From contig OZ244063.1 of the NCBI GenBank assembly GCA_965215535.1, positions 620,001 to 684,000 on the forward strand: 64,000 bases of DNA, read 5' to 3'. Every line of letters begins with the position of its first letter. Position 1 is the first letter of the stretch. The stretch comes from Bin94 sp965215535. GTDB lineage: Bacteria > Gemmatimonadota > Gemmatimonadetes > Longimicrobiales > Gaopeijiaceae. The notes beneath the pieces are model-generated. The model ran no database searches. It saw only the letters and a program-made list of their open reading frames with translations, and was not told the DNA's origin. The position numbers were made by a program, and so were the translations under genes. This document shows positions 1-9,179 of this stretch, one piece after another.

Positions 1-2649
1 CACCCGATTCATGTCCTTGCGCCGAATCGACCCATCGCCCCGATCCACCGACCACTCGGCCACGGCGGGCAGCGGCACCTGGCGCCCATCCGAAAAGACG
101 GTCAATTGGCGAAGCGATGTCAGCTCGCGCCGATCCTCTTCGCGAAGGCGCACAATAATGTCGTACTCATCGTTGCCGGTGCGGTACTTTGCGGCCTCGA
201 TGCCATTGATTGCGCCGCGCACCAGAAAGGCGACATCGTTGGTGGAGAGCCCATACAGGCTGGCCTTTTCGCGATCCACATCGACGCGCAGCTCGGGCCG
301 GGCATCGTCCAGATCGCTCTCGAGCCCGACCAGTCGGGGATACACGGGCGAGGCCTCGATCAGATCCAGCGCCTCCGCCGAGAGGGTCTTGAGCAGATCC
401 GAATCCTCGCCGGTGATCTCGACATTGACCGGGGGACCCGATGGAGGACCCTCGCTGACACGGTCCACCCGAACCTCGGCGCCCGCCAGATCGCGTCCGA
501 CCCGCTCCTGCATCTGCGCAAGGGTGCGGAAGACGTCGAACCGGCGCTCCTGGTAATCGACCATCGAGACCGTCACCCGGGCCGCCTCGGGTCCGGAAGG
601 TCCGCCGCCCCCCATCGGACCTCCCCCGCCCCCTGTCGAACCCACCGTCGTTACAATGGTTTCGGCATCGGCGATCCCGTCCACGCCCCGAACCTCCTCG
701 ATCATGCGCAGCGCATAGTCGTTGGTAACCTCTGCAGAGGTTCCGACCGGCGCCTCGATCGACACATATACGGTTCCGGGGGGCACGCCCTCGGGAAAGT
801 ACTCAACGGGCGGCGCGAATTGTCCATAGATGAAGATCGTCCCCACAAAGGCCACGCCCGAGAGCGCAATGGTTCGCACTCGATGCGAGAGCGCCGTGCG
901 CAGTCTTCGCTCGTACCAGTCGGTCAGCCGCGGCAACCCGCCCTCCATGAAGAAACGGGTCAACCGGGCGAGGAGAAGGGCGTGCAGCGCCCAGAGAATC
1001 CCGGCGGTCAGAACCACCAAACCGGCGGTCAGCGGATTGGCAAGCGCGATCAATCCCAGCGCCACAACTCCGAGAACCATGAACAGGAAGCGCGCATTGC
1101 GATTGAGCCGCCGCCGGGGAGCGCTTTCGCACACCAGAAAAATTGAGCAGAGGGTGGGGATAATCACCAGAGCCACAAAGAGCGAACTGGTCAGACTGAT
1201 AATCAGCGTCAGCGGCAGATAGCTCATGAAATCGCCCGCGAGGCCCGGCCAGAAGAGCAGCGGGGTAAAGGCGGCCAGGGTGGTGGCCGTGGCCGCGATT
1301 ACGGGAATCGCAACCTCGCCGGTGGCCTTCTTGCACGCCGATCTCCGATCCCAGCCCTCCTCCATGAAGCGATAGATGTTTTCGACAATCACAATTGCGT
1401 TATCGACAAGCATTCCCAGCGCAAGGATCAGCGCAAAGAGCACAACCATGTTCATGGATATGCCCAGCAGGCCGATCACAACAAAGGAGAGAAACATCGA
1501 GGTCGGAATCGAGAGCGCAACAAAAATCGAGGTGCGCAGTCCGAGCACAAAGAGAAGAACGCCAACGATCAGGAGCAGTCCCGAGATAATGTTGTTCTGA
1601 AGGCTGCTGACCATCTCGCCGATATCGTCCGATGAATCGGAGGTCACCCGCACCTCGGTGGAGGGGGGCAGAAGGGGACGCATCGCCTCGATCTCGGCGC
1701 GCACCGCCTCGGAGGTCGCAATAATGTTTTCGCCGGAGCGCTTGATGACATCCAGAGTGACGACGGGACTGTCGCCAAGTCGCGCATAGCTTTCGCGGTC
1801 GGCAAAGGCGAACTCCACCTCGGCAAGATCGCGAAGATAGATGGGACGGTCGTTCAGGGTGGTCACAACCAGGTCGCGAATGACGGCGGGATCCTCGAAT
1901 TCCCCATCGACCCGCACCAGATAGCGAACCCCGTTGACATCGATTGAGCCACCGGGGACATTCACATTTTCATTGCGAATTGTGCTCAGCACATCGTCGA
2001 TGGAGATGTTGTAGTACTGAAGCCGTGAAAGATCCAGATCCACCCTCACTTCGCGCTCAAGTCCTCCGCGCAGCGCAACGCGCAGTACCGCGGGAATCGA
2101 TTCGATGCGCTCCTGCAGGTCCTCTCCCACCTCCTTGAGGCGCACAAGGCCATATCCGCCCGATATGTTGATCTGCATGACCGGCACCTCCGCCGTCGAA
2201 AACTCCATGATGGCGGGATCTTCGGCGTCGGAGGGAAGCTCGGAGCGCGCCAGATCGACCCGTTCGCGAACCTTCTGCAGCGCCTCGTTGAGATCGGTGG
2301 AGGTCTCGAACTCGACAACCACGCTGGAGTAGCCCTCAACCGAGGTGGAGGTGAGCTCGCGCACATCGGAAATTGTGTTGAGCTCCTCCTCGATGCGGCG
2401 GGTAACCAGGCTCTCGACATCGGCCGGCGACACCCCCGGATAGAGGGTGTTGACCGCGATCATGGGGATCTCCGTCTCGGGGAAGGATTCCTTGGGAATC
2501 GCCCGATAGGAGACCAGCCCCGCAATCACAATGAAGGCAAAGAGCACCATCACCGAGGTTGCATGATCGACCGCCAGACTGGTCAGAAAGAACTCCTTGT
2601 ACGGCTTCTCCCTGCGCCCGGGAGGATCGTCTCTGCGCTCTGTGGCCAT
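1..2649 (-). CDS. RND efflux pump inner-membrane permease (AcrB/HAE1-like), C-terminus cut by window edge
   Basis: Proton-driven RND permease, expected to work as a trimer in the inner membrane and hand substrate to the adaptor and TolC protein encoded just upstream. The frame is open from ATG 2649 to base 1 (883 codons), against roughly 1000-1050 for the family, so the last membrane helices lie outside the window. Seen: the first transmembrane segment after a short polar N-terminus; a porter domain; the TM4 motif LVDNAIVIVENIY near residues 414-426, where Asp is followed by Asn rather than the second Asp of AcrB; and a Gly/Pro-rich loop (GGGGGPMGGGGPSG) in the second porter half. The start lies 2 bases after the adaptor stop with a good GGAG-type ribosome site, so it is translated with it. 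Substrate cannot be predicted. Confidence 0.93.
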   Translation of the reverse strand, partial: MATERRDDPPGRREKPYKEFFLTSLAVDHATSVMVLFAFIVIAGLVSYRAIPKESFPETEIPMIAVNTLYPGVSPADVESLVTRRIEEELNTISDVRELTSTSVEGYSSVVVEFETSTDLNEALQKVRERVDLARSELPSDAEDPAIMEFSTAEVPVMQINISGGYGLVRLKEVGEDLQERIESIPAVLRVALRGGLEREVRVDLDLSRLQYYNISIDDVLSTIRNENVNVPGGSIDVNGVRYLVRVDGEFEDPAVIRDLVVTTLNDRPIYLRDLAEVEFAFADRESYARLGDSPVVTLDVIKRSGENIIATSEAVRAEIEAMRPLLPPSTEVRVTSDSSDDIGEMVSSLQNNIISGLLLIVGVLLFVLGLRTSIFVALSIPTSMFLSFVVIGLLGISMNMVVLFALILALGMLVDNAIVIVENIYRFMEEGWDRRSACKKATGEVAIPVIAATATTLAAFTPLLFWPGLAGDFMSYLPLTLIISLTSSLFVALVIIPTLCSIFLVCESAPRRRLNRNARFLFMVLGVVALGLIALANPLTAGLVVLTAGILWALHALLLARLTRFFMEGGLPRLTDWYERRLRTALSHRVRTIALSGVAFVGTIFIYGQFAPPVEYFPEGVPPGTVYVSIEAPVGTSAEVTNDYALRMIEEVRGVDGIADAETIVTTVGSTGGGGGPMGGGGPSGPEAARVTVSMVDYQERRFDVFRTLAQMQERVGRDLAGAEVRVDRVSEGPPSGPPVNVEITGEDSDLLKTLSAEALDLIEASPVYPRLVGLESDLDDARPELRVDVDREKASLYGLSTNDVAFLVRGAINGIEAAKYRTGNDEYDIIVRLREEDRRELTSLRQLTVFSDGRQVPLPAVAEWSVDRGDGSIRRKDMNRV

Positions 2650-2651
2650 CT

Positions 2652-3761
2652 CTATCGTTCACTCCTTTCAGGGGCGTCTTCCATATTCGCAACAATGCGC
2701 ACCCGGTCGCCGGCGGTCACGCTCTGCTGGCCGACCACCACAATGCGGTCGCCCGCCGCCAGCCCCGATCCGATCACGACCTCATTTCCCTGCGCAGCCA
2801 GAACCTCAACCTCATTCGCGGCTGCACGCGCCTCTGCGCCGGTTCCCTGAATCACAAAGACGACCTCGCCCCGCTCCACCGCCACCAGCGCCTGGCGCGG
2901 CACCACCAGAGCGTCGGGAATCTCTTCGCGAACGATCTCGACCGAGGCGATCATGCCGGGCTTGATCAGGCGATCGGGGTTGGGAAGGGTCAGCTCCAGG
3001 GGGAAGGTCCGGTTTTCGGGATCGACAACCGCGCCGACAAAGCTGACCTCGGCCTCGAAGCGCCGCGCGCCCAGGACATCGAAGGTCACCGTGGCCATGG
3101 ATCCCACACCGATGCCGGCAGCGAAGCGCTCGGGCGCACCGGCGGTCATGCGAATGGTGTCGGTCTGAACGATGCGCGCCACCGGGGTGCCGGGCGCAAC
3201 CAGCGAACCGATCTCCACGAAGCGGTCGTTCAGAACGCCGCGGATCGGTGCCGCCACCGTCGTGCGGGCAATTCGCTCGCGCAGAGCCTCGAGGGTGCTG
3301 CGACTCTGCTCCAGATCATTCTGCGCCTGCAGGTAGGTTAGCTCCGACCCGACTCCGTCTTCCTCGTAGAGGGCGCGCCGACGATCCCAGACATCTTCCG
3401 CGTAACGGGCCTGCGCCGACGCCGCACGAACCTGTGCAGCCAGGATGGCGTCGTCGAGGTGAACGATCGCCTGTCCCTCATCCACGACATCTCCCCGGTC
3501 GCGCACCACCCGGCGCACCACTCCCGCCTCCTCGGCCGACACCGTCACATCCCGCATTGCGATCGCCACTCCGGTCACCTGCACCATGCGGGTGAATGCG
3601 CGCGGCGCCAGCGTCTGCACCTCGACATTGACCAGGCGAACAAAGCTCTCTGCAGGCGCGGCCCCGGCCTGATCGAGCTGCGCGGCCTCTCCGCTTCCAC
3701 CCCCGCACCCCGCCACAGCAAGAGCTGCGACAAGGATCACGGCGACGCAGCTCCGCGCCAT
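2652..3761 (-). CDS. RND efflux periplasmic adaptor, lipoprotein (HlyD/AcrA family)
   Basis: Membrane-fusion protein bridging the RND pump (downstream) and the TolC channel (upstream). From ATG 3761 it is 369 residues and begins with a lipoprotein signal, MARSCVAVILVAALAVAGC, with lipidated Cys19, as in AcrA. Then come a lipoyl half-motif, a helical hairpin rich in Ala/Arg/Glu, the second lipoyl half (VAAPIRGVLNDRFVEIG) and beta-barrel segments ending in the typical PNPDRLIKPGM stretch. The frame is also open upstream to a GTG at 3920 that overlaps the tolC stop as GTGA. I prefer 3761 because the signal peptide then sits at the N-terminus, but an internal ATG with a GGAGAGG site is also possible. 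Confidence 0.9.
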   Translation of the reverse strand: MARSCVAVILVAALAVAGCGGGSGEAAQLDQAGAAPAESFVRLVNVEVQTLAPRAFTRMVQVTGVAIAMRDVTVSAEEAGVVRRVVRDRGDVVDEGQAIVHLDDAILAAQVRAASAQARYAEDVWDRRRALYEEDGVGSELTYLQAQNDLEQSRSTLEALRERIARTTVAAPIRGVLNDRFVEIGSLVAPGTPVARIVQTDTIRMTAGAPERFAAGIGVGSMATVTFDVLGARRFEAEVSFVGAVVDPENRTFPLELTLPNPDRLIKPGMIASVEIVREEIPDALVVPRQALVAVERGEVVFVIQGTGAEARAAANEVEVLAAQGNEVVIGSGLAAGDRIVVVGQQSVTAGDRVRIVANMEDAPERSER

Positions 3762-3916
3762 CGCAGCTTCCGGCTGCTCCCGGTGCGCGCCCGCCTCTGC
3801 CCGCGGACTGTCCGGCACTCCGCCCTTCGGTTCTGCAATTCCGGCTCCTGTCATCAAAATGGACCTCTCCATCAAGGGTTCAATTCCCGATCTCATGTGC
3901 TTCCCCACCCTGTCCC

Positions 3917-5470
3917 TCACCCATCCTGCCGGCGGCCAACCAGGGGCACGCGCCCTGCCGCCTCATCCAGCCGCGCACCTGCGGCCAGGTAATCATAGAC
4001 CGCCTGCGCGTAGTTGAATTCGCTCTGTCGCAGCGCCACCTCGGCGTCGGTCAGCTCCAGGCGTCCGGCCAGCCCCTCGCGGTACTGGGCGCTGGCAATT
4101 TCGTATCCGCGACCCGCCTGCGTCACCGCCAGACGCTGGGCGTCAACGCGCTGACGGGCTTCCTGGATCTGGTCCATGAAGTTCCGCACCTGGATCTCGG
4201 CCTGATCCCGCGCGAGGCGGGCCTGGGTGCGCGCCTGTTCGTGAGTCATGCGCCGCTGGCGGATCCTGGCCTGACGACCGACCGCAGAGAAGAGGGGGAT
4301 CGTGACATTGACCCCCACCTGACGCGAAGATCCCCTCTGGCGGCTGGTTCCGAAGAAATCGGGGCCGCCATTCTGCTGCGCCGCCAGACCATAGCTGCCG
4401 AATGCCGTCACCCGGGGAAGGTTCTCGACCTGTTCCAGCCGAACCTCGATTCCCCGGAGCTCCTCGGTCACCACCGCCTGGCGAACATCGGGGCGCTCCT
4501 GCGCGATCCCGCGCACGATCTCCGCCAGGTCACCGACATGACCCTCTTCGATCCCGCGAAACCCAAGAATGTCGAGATTGGCGGGCGAGTTCGCCTCGGG
4601 GCGCTCCAGATCCATCTCGGCGAGCTCTCCGGCGACATCGATCGGCGTCTCGGGATCCAGCGCCAGCTCGGTCGCAATCGCCCTCCGTGCAGCGCTGTGG
4701 CGATTTTCCGCCCGTCGCAGAGTGGGTTCCAGATTCGCCAGCTCCACCTCGAGGCGCAGCACATCGTAGAGCTCCGCCATTCCGGATTCGGCCATCGCGC
4801 GGGTTTCATCGAGTGCCTGCCGAACCCGTCGCAGCGAATTGCGCGTCAGGCGCACCTCTTCCTGCGCGAGAAGCAGATCGTACACGGCAATCCGGACCCG
4901 GGTGACAACCTGCTGGGTGCGGCCCCGCAGCGCCTCCTCCTGTAGAACGCGAACGCGCGACACGGCCCTCAGCCCCACAAAGACGCCGGGATCGACGATC
5001 TTCTGCTCTACATTCACTCCCAGGTTCCAGAGGTTGTCTGCGCCGAACTGGATGGGAATGAAGTCGCCGTCGGATGCGGTGGGATCGAAGATCCGGGCCG
5101 GCAGAAAGCTCACCTGCGGCACGATGTTGCGGGTGTAGTTGCTGTTCAGGCTCAGGCTCGGCCAGGCTTCGGACCATGCCTCCGAGACCTGGCCCTGGGC
5201 GACTCCAAGCTGGAAGCGGGCATTGTCGAGGTCGAGGCTGCGCTCGATCGCCATCTGCGCCAGCGCACTCAGCAGAACCGGATCGTCGAGCTCTGCGGGG
5301 GGGATGGATCGTTCCTGGGCGATCGCCGGAGCAGAGAGCAGCCCCGCAAGGACTGCCGCGACTCCGAGCGCGCCAACTCCCCATCCTGCTCCAGCCGGAG
5401 GGGGATTGTTTCTCCGAAGAAGACCGGTGCACACGTCCTTTCCTCCCCGGAGCCGGGTCACTTCAGACAT
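3917..5470 (-). CDS. TolC-family outer-membrane efflux channel
   Basis: Outer-membrane channel of the first efflux operon. The protein is 517 residues from ATG 5470, which has GGAG at 8 bases; the frame continues upstream but that part lacks a recognisable signal. Seen: a long N-region, a hydrophobic stretch and an Ala-x-Ala type cleavage site near residue 51 (SAPAIAQ); two related halves of long amphipathic helices; and the duplicated strand motif in which a hydrophobic outer strand follows LSLNSNYTRN and PRVTAFGSYGL. Asn/Arg/Glu-rich coiled-coil spacing is as in TolC. Gene order TolC-adaptor-pump differs from the second operon at 40-49 kb (adaptor-TolC-pump-pump). Confidence 0.9.
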   Translation of the reverse strand: MSEVTRLRGGKDVCTGLLRRNNPPPAGAGWGVGALGVAAVLAGLLSAPAIAQERSIPPAELDDPVLLSALAQMAIERSLDLDNARFQLGVAQGQVSEAWSEAWPSLSLNSNYTRNIVPQVSFLPARIFDPTASDGDFIPIQFGADNLWNLGVNVEQKIVDPGVFVGLRAVSRVRVLQEEALRGRTQQVVTRVRIAVYDLLLAQEEVRLTRNSLRRVRQALDETRAMAESGMAELYDVLRLEVELANLEPTLRRAENRHSAARRAIATELALDPETPIDVAGELAEMDLERPEANSPANLDILGFRGIEEGHVGDLAEIVRGIAQERPDVRQAVVTEELRGIEVRLEQVENLPRVTAFGSYGLAAQQNGGPDFFGTSRQRGSSRQVGVNVTIPLFSAVGRQARIRQRRMTHEQARTQARLARDQAEIQVRNFMDQIQEARQRVDAQRLAVTQAGRGYEIASAQYREGLAGRLELTDAEVALRQSEFNYAQAVYDYLAAGARLDEAAGRVPLVGRRQDG

Positions 5471-5868
5471 TCGAAAACTCCGTCTTTGGTCTTTCCTGCT
5501 GACCGCATGCGCCGCCGGAGCGCACGCTCCGCACAGGCGCCGACGCTGCCGAAGGGCAACCGTCAAAGATAGCGTACTTTGCCCGCTGCGGGCTCCATGG
5601 GGATCGGAGAAGATTCCCTGGCGGCCTTCGCGCGACGATCCACCGGTGCCGAACCCCGGCTCGCTGACATGCGATGCGCACCGGCCCGGCGTACGGTTTT
5701 TCGGCCTCCCTGTCCCGGCCTCGCGATTCGTGCGACCCGGCTGCACACACCGCTCGGAGCCTCCCGGGGGTTGACGGACATTCTCCTTTCCGATAGCCTC
5801 ATTGTGTTAGCGCCCGGTTCACCATGGCCGGGATAGGTAAATCAGGTTTGTAATCAGGAGTTGCAAGG
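5471..5868. other. Divergent intergenic region between efflux operon and cold-shock gene
   Basis: 398 bases with no supported gene. It should carry promoters for both directions. On plus, TTGACG-17-TAGCCT at 5771-5799 is a good sigma-70 type match for the cold-shock gene. On minus, TATCTTTG (bases 5571-5564) matches the TAnnTTTG -7 element known from Bacteroidetes and would give a leader of about 90 bases for the TolC gene; no matching TTG at -33 is present. Several open frames here are unsupported. Confidence 0.5.
5771..5799 (+). promoter_or_regulatory. Predicted promoter of the cold-shock gene
   Basis: TTGACG at 5771-5776 and TAGCCT at 5794-5799 are separated by 17 bases. This implies transcription from about 5806 and a leader of about 60 bases before the ATG at 5869. 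Predicted from consensus only. Confidence 0.5.
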
Positions 5869-6087
5869 ATGCGAACCACGGGAACCGTAAAGTGGTTCAA
5901 CGACGCCAAGGGTTTCGGATTCATCAGCCCCGAGGCGGGGGACAGGGACTGTTTTGTCCACTACTCCGCCATCGAGGGCGAGGGCTTCCGGAGCCTTGCC
6001 GAGGGTGATCAGGTCGAGTTCGACATGGTCGAGGGGCCGAAAGGGCCCGCAGCCGAGAAGGTGGTGCGCGTCGGCGGGATGGCATAG
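5869..6087 (+). CDS. csp: Cold-shock domain protein
   Basis: 72-residue single-stranded nucleic-acid-binding OB-fold protein, usual CspA size. Seen: the start region TGTVKWFNDAKGFGFI, containing RNP1 (KGFGFI, residues 14-19), the RNP2-like CFVHYSAI (28-35), and the conserved end of the fold, EFDMVEGPKGPAAEKV. AGGAG lies 8-9 bases before the ATG. In the family these proteins melt RNA structure and support transcription and translation at low temperature or during growth. The gene is monocistronic: a promoter lies upstream, an inverted repeat downstream, and the next gene converges on it. Confidence 0.96.
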   Translation: MRTTGTVKWFNDAKGFGFISPEAGDRDCFVHYSAIEGEGFRSLAEGDQVEFDMVEGPKGPAAEKVVRVGGMA

Positions 6088-6130
6088 CCGTCCGAGGCCA
6101 GGCCGGCGGGCGATCCGTTGGCTCGAACCA

Positions 6131-6169
6131 GCCGAAGCCGTCGGAGATGAACTTTCCGGCGGCTTCGGC
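6131..6169. terminator. Inverted repeat between convergent genes, possible terminator
   Basis: GCCGAAGCCG at 6131-6140 is perfectly complementary to CGGCTTCGGC at 6160-6169, a 10-bp stem with a 19-base loop. It lies between the ends of the cold-shock gene and the convergent gene at 6191, so it could act in either direction. Neither side has a T-run, so intrinsic termination is not certain. Confidence 0.45.
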
Positions 6170-6190
6170 AATTCCACCCCTCTGCGCTCC

Positions 6191-6709
6191 TTACGGTGAC
6201 AGAGGTTCCCGCGGCAGCAGCGCTCGCTGCCAGCGCTCCGCGGCCGGTCCCTCCCACCGGCCCGACCGCAGCTCGCCCAGAGCGGTAATCGCGTTGTCGA
6301 AGACCACCGTCTCCGGCCCGACCTCACCGGTGCGGGCAAGTTCGCGAAATCCGGCTCTGGAGCTCTCGGCAATCTTCCCGTCGGCATCGCGGTACCAGAC
6401 GGCTTCATGGCCCAGAAAGCGCGTCCCCAGCTCGGCCTCCATTCCGGCCAGCATGCGCACGAGCGCATCGATCGAGCACCCCGACGGATCTGTCGCGCGG
6501 CTATCGGCACAGACAATCAGAAAGCGGTCGTAAACCCAGCTTCGCGTCGCGCGCAGCGGCACCCCGTGCGCAGCCCAGCCGACCAGAAAGTCATCCACGC
6601 GGGCCAGCAGGTGGTCGCGGGCTGCCGGGTCCAGCGCGCAGCCGGCCCCGCAGATCCAGATCCGGGCCTCGTCCGGATAATCCTGCAGTGCAGGGGGGCA
6701 GGCGTTCAT
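6191..6709 (-). CDS. Conserved hypothetical protein (small family often mislabelled ABC transporter ATPase)
   Basis: 172 residues from ATG 6709, which overlaps the stop of the AI-2E permease (ATGA), so it is translationally coupled to it. No signal peptide, membrane segment or P-loop is visible, so the ATPase label carried by similar Bacteroidetes proteins is not supported here. Recognisable landmarks are ARIWICGAGCALD near the N-terminus, WAAHGVPL, the YDRFLIVCAD strand, the SGCSIDALVR motif and a C-terminal VFDNAITALGEL. Family resemblance is from memory. Function is unknown; the coupling hints at a role with the permease. Confidence 0.75.
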   Translation of the reverse strand: MNACPPALQDYPDEARIWICGAGCALDPAARDHLLARVDDFLVGWAAHGVPLRATRSWVYDRFLIVCADSRATDPSGCSIDALVRMLAGMEAELGTRFLGHEAVWYRDADGKIAESSRAGFRELARTGEVGPETVVFDNAITALGELRSGRWEGPAAERWQRALLPREPLSP

Positions 6710-7836
6710 GCGGCAACCGGGCCCCCGCCCTGCTCTGCCCCTTCGGCCACAGGGGCGGGATTCTTGTCGATCAGAATGGCGATCCAGCGCAGATCCTTCG
6801 TATTCTCCAGCATGATCTTCAGGATCATCGTCAGCGGCACCGAGAGGAGCGCGCCCACCGGCCCCCAGAGCCACCCCCAGAAGAGCAGCGAGAGAATGAC
6901 GATCAGGGTGGAGATCCCGAAGCGGCGGCCCATCAGCATCGGTTCGATCCAATTGCCGAAGACCACATTCACCGCCAGATAGCCAAGGCCCACGATCAGC
7001 GAGCGGTCCAGATCGATCCCCACCAGGGTGGTCGAGACCGGATCCACATCGAGAAGTGCAATCAACACCGCCGGAATCGAGGCGATAATCGACCCGATCG
7101 TGGGAACATAGTTGAGCGCAAAGGCGATCAGGCCCAGGAGGATCGGAAGCTCAAGGCCCATGATCCAGCTAAAGGTGCCCAGGAGCACGCCGGTGCAGAG
7201 GCTGACCACGGTCTTGATCAGAAGGTACCCCTGAACCTCGTCGATCATCTTGCGGTAGCGCCGGTCGGCGGCCTCGACCGAGAGAAAGCGCAGCTTCTCG
7301 GGCAGCCTCACGGCCTCGCCCAGGGCGAAGATCAGGATCAGACTGACAATGAAGGCGCTCGTCACCAGCGAAAAGACCCAGGTCGTCGCGCCCGTCGCCA
7401 GCGTCGCCAGCGTCGTCACATTCAGAAGCTCCAGGAAGGTCCGCCTGAGCGCTCCCTCCTCCAGGAGCGGCACCCGCTCCTCGATTGTCAGCAGCCAACT
7501 GTCGAGCTGCGGCGTAATGGCATCGATCTGCAAAAGAATCAGCGCCTGGAGCGATCGCATCTGCTGACTGCCGATCAGCACAAAGAGCGCAAAGATGCCC
7601 GCAACGCCGAGAACGGTCATGAAGATGGCCGCCGGCATCGGCACCCGCTTCCGCGACAGCCACACCACCAGCGGCAGACAGATCACCGCCAGGAAGACCG
7701 CCAGCGCCATCGGCAGCAGGATCGGCTGGGCAAAGCGCAACCCCTGGATCAGAATACAGGTCGCGGCCAGGGTGACAAGAACGCGCAGACCGGTGTTCTG
7801 GTCGGCATGATCGAGGAGGGGAGCCATCTTGCTCAC
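6706..7836 (-). CDS. AI-2E family transporter (PerM/TqsA-like membrane protein)
   Basis: 376-residue inner-membrane protein. A pair of helices near the N-terminus (residues about 15-60) is followed by a third, then a soluble helical segment (about 95-150), then a cluster of helices containing GLELPILLGLIAFALNYVPTIGSIIA, broken here as the conserved NYVPxIGxxIA motif, and ending in FWGWLWGPVGALLSVPLT, also typical of the family. Members export varied solutes; the autoinducer-2 link is proven only for a few. The start used is a GTG 4 bases after the upstream gene stop; ATG 7827 is an alternative 3 codons in. It is coupled downstream to the small conserved protein. Confidence 0.9.
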   Translation of the reverse strand: MSKMAPLLDHADQNTGLRVLVTLAATCILIQGLRFAQPILLPMALAVFLAVICLPLVVWLSRKRVPMPAAIFMTVLGVAGIFALFVLIGSQQMRSLQALILLQIDAITPQLDSWLLTIEERVPLLEEGALRRTFLELLNVTTLATLATGATTWVFSLVTSAFIVSLILIFALGEAVRLPEKLRFLSVEAADRRYRKMIDEVQGYLLIKTVVSLCTGVLLGTFSWIMGLELPILLGLIAFALNYVPTIGSIIASIPAVLIALLDVDPVSTTLVGIDLDRSLIVGLGYLAVNVVFGNWIEPMLMGRRFGISTLIVILSLLFWGWLWGPVGALLSVPLTMILKIMLENTKDLRWIAILIDKNPAPVAEGAEQGGGPVAA

Positions 7837-7840
7837 GCGC

Positions 7841-8662
7841 TCAGCAGAGGATGGGGATCAGGGGGCGCGGAGTTGTCACGACGCCCTCCACATAGGCGCG
7901 CGTGTAGACCCGAATCTGGCCGCACCCGCGAATGACCTCGACCCGGTAGATCTGCGTCGCCGGAAAGCCGGCCAGCTCGGGAACCCCGCCAAAGGCCGGC
8001 GCGTCGTCAATATAGATCGAGGGGCGCCGGGGCATGGCTCCGCGCAGGCGCAGACAGTTGCGGGCCTGACGGAAGAGTCCGGCACCCGAGTTGTCCTCGA
8101 AGCAGGGAACGAACTCGAATCCCGCCCGGCTGTCGAGGAATTCGGCCAGATTCAGATCGGGCGAAGAGCGCAGCTCGGTCTCGACATAGCGGTCTGTCAG
8201 GTAGGGAACGCCGCGCAGCCGACTCTCCAGGCGATCCACGTAGACATCGATCCCCTCGAGCACCACCGGCTTCGGAATCATCACCACATCGATGAACTGA
8301 TCCGCCTGGATGTCCAGCACCTGAAAGAGATCGGCGTAACCCAGCCGCGAGACCGACACCCGGCTGGGACCTAGCGGAACCCGCGGAATCCGGAAGTCGC
8401 CCCCGGCATCGGTAATCCCGAAGATCTGCGAGCCATCGGGCCGTCGGGTCTCTTCGAGGCGCACAACGGCCCCCTCGACCGGATTGCCCCACCAGTTGTC
8501 GATGACCCGTCCGGCAAAGACAACCCCCTCCGCCCCCTGCGCCGTCGCGTTCCCCATCCCGGCGAGCAGAGACAGAAGCATCGGCGTCGCCGAGAGGCAG
8601 CGACCCGTGGGCAGCGACGCCTTCACGCCAGCGGCCCGGCGCAAGGAGACCGTCGCTCGCAT
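7841..8662 (-). CDS. Secreted carboxypeptidase-regulatory-like plus TonB-plug-like protein without a barrel
   Basis: 273 residues. An N-terminal signal-like stretch ends near GNATAQ (about residue 41). A transthyretin-like regulatory domain follows (VFAGRVIDNWWGNPVEGAVVRLEE, broken at FAGRVIDNWWGNPVEGAVVR, to VSRLGYADLFQVLDI). The C-terminal part resembles a TonB plug: LNLAEFLDSRAG, SIYIDDAPAF, and the end VEVIRGCGQIRVYTRAY. There are no barrel strands; full receptors have 600-1000 residues. Three Cys in the plug part (CFEDNSG, NCLRLRG, RGCGQI) could pair in the periplasm. A second protein of the same design lies at 9351. Function unknown. Confidence 0.75.
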   Translation of the reverse strand: MRATVSLRRAAGVKASLPTGRCLSATPMLLSLLAGMGNATAQGAEGVVFAGRVIDNWWGNPVEGAVVRLEETRRPDGSQIFGITDAGGDFRIPRVPLGPSRVSVSRLGYADLFQVLDIQADQFIDVVMIPKPVVLEGIDVYVDRLESRLRGVPYLTDRYVETELRSSPDLNLAEFLDSRAGFEFVPCFEDNSGAGLFRQARNCLRLRGAMPRRPSIYIDDAPAFGGVPELAGFPATQIYRVEVIRGCGQIRVYTRAYVEGVVTTPRPLIPILC

Positions 8663-8705
8663 GTCGCCCGGCGTCTATCCGTGGGCCGCCCGCGCAGTCC
8701 CTGGG

Positions 8706-9179
8706 TCATGCCGCCGCCAGCACCGCCTGCAAGACCTCGTCGAAGGGCGGCAGGACCGAGGCGTCCTCGCTGGCCCAGGAATAGCGGATGACACCCGCGC
8801 CATCGACAACGAAGACCGAGCGCATGGCCACGCCCCGCAGCCCGAAGAAATTCTCCTGGAGAACGCCGAAGGCGGCCGAGGCCTCGCGGTTGAAGTCGGA
8901 GAGAAGTTGAAAGGGAAGATTCATCTCCCTGCGCCAGCGCTGGTTGGCAAAGGGCGAATCGATGCTGATCCCGTAGACGGTTGCGTCGAGCGATCCCCAT
9001 TCGCCCCAGTGTTCGCCTACATGGCACAGCTCTTCGGTGCAGGTCGAGCTGAAGGCGAGAGGCACGAACATGAGCACCACCGGACTGCCCTGGTGATCGG
9101 AGAGGGTGATGGGATCGCTGCCGATGGCGGCCGGAAGGGTGAAGTCCGGCGCCTGGGTTCCAGGTTGCAGATGGGTCAC
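8706..9179 (-). CDS. Peroxiredoxin (AhpE/BCP-type thiol peroxidase)
   Basis: 157-residue thioredoxin-fold peroxidase that would reduce hydrogen peroxide or organic hydroperoxides. Seen: the entry APDFTLPA, the active-site segment VPLAFSSTCTEELC with peroxidatic Cys47 (Ser44 replaces the usual Thr) and a second Cys at 52, and the later FQLLSDFNREASAAFG and RSVFVVDGAGVIRYSW strands. No signal peptide, so cytosolic. It starts with GTG 9179 behind a strong GGAGGAGAG site. It sits between the two plug-only genes on the same strand, with a 43-base gap to the downstream one. The electron donor cannot be told. Confidence 0.92.
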   Translation of the reverse strand: MTHLQPGTQAPDFTLPAAIGSDPITLSDHQGSPVVLMFVPLAFSSTCTEELCHVGEHWGEWGSLDATVYGISIDSPFANQRWRREMNLPFQLLSDFNREASAAFGVLQENFFGLRGVAMRSVFVVDGAGVIRYSWASEDASVLPPFDEVLQAVLAAA

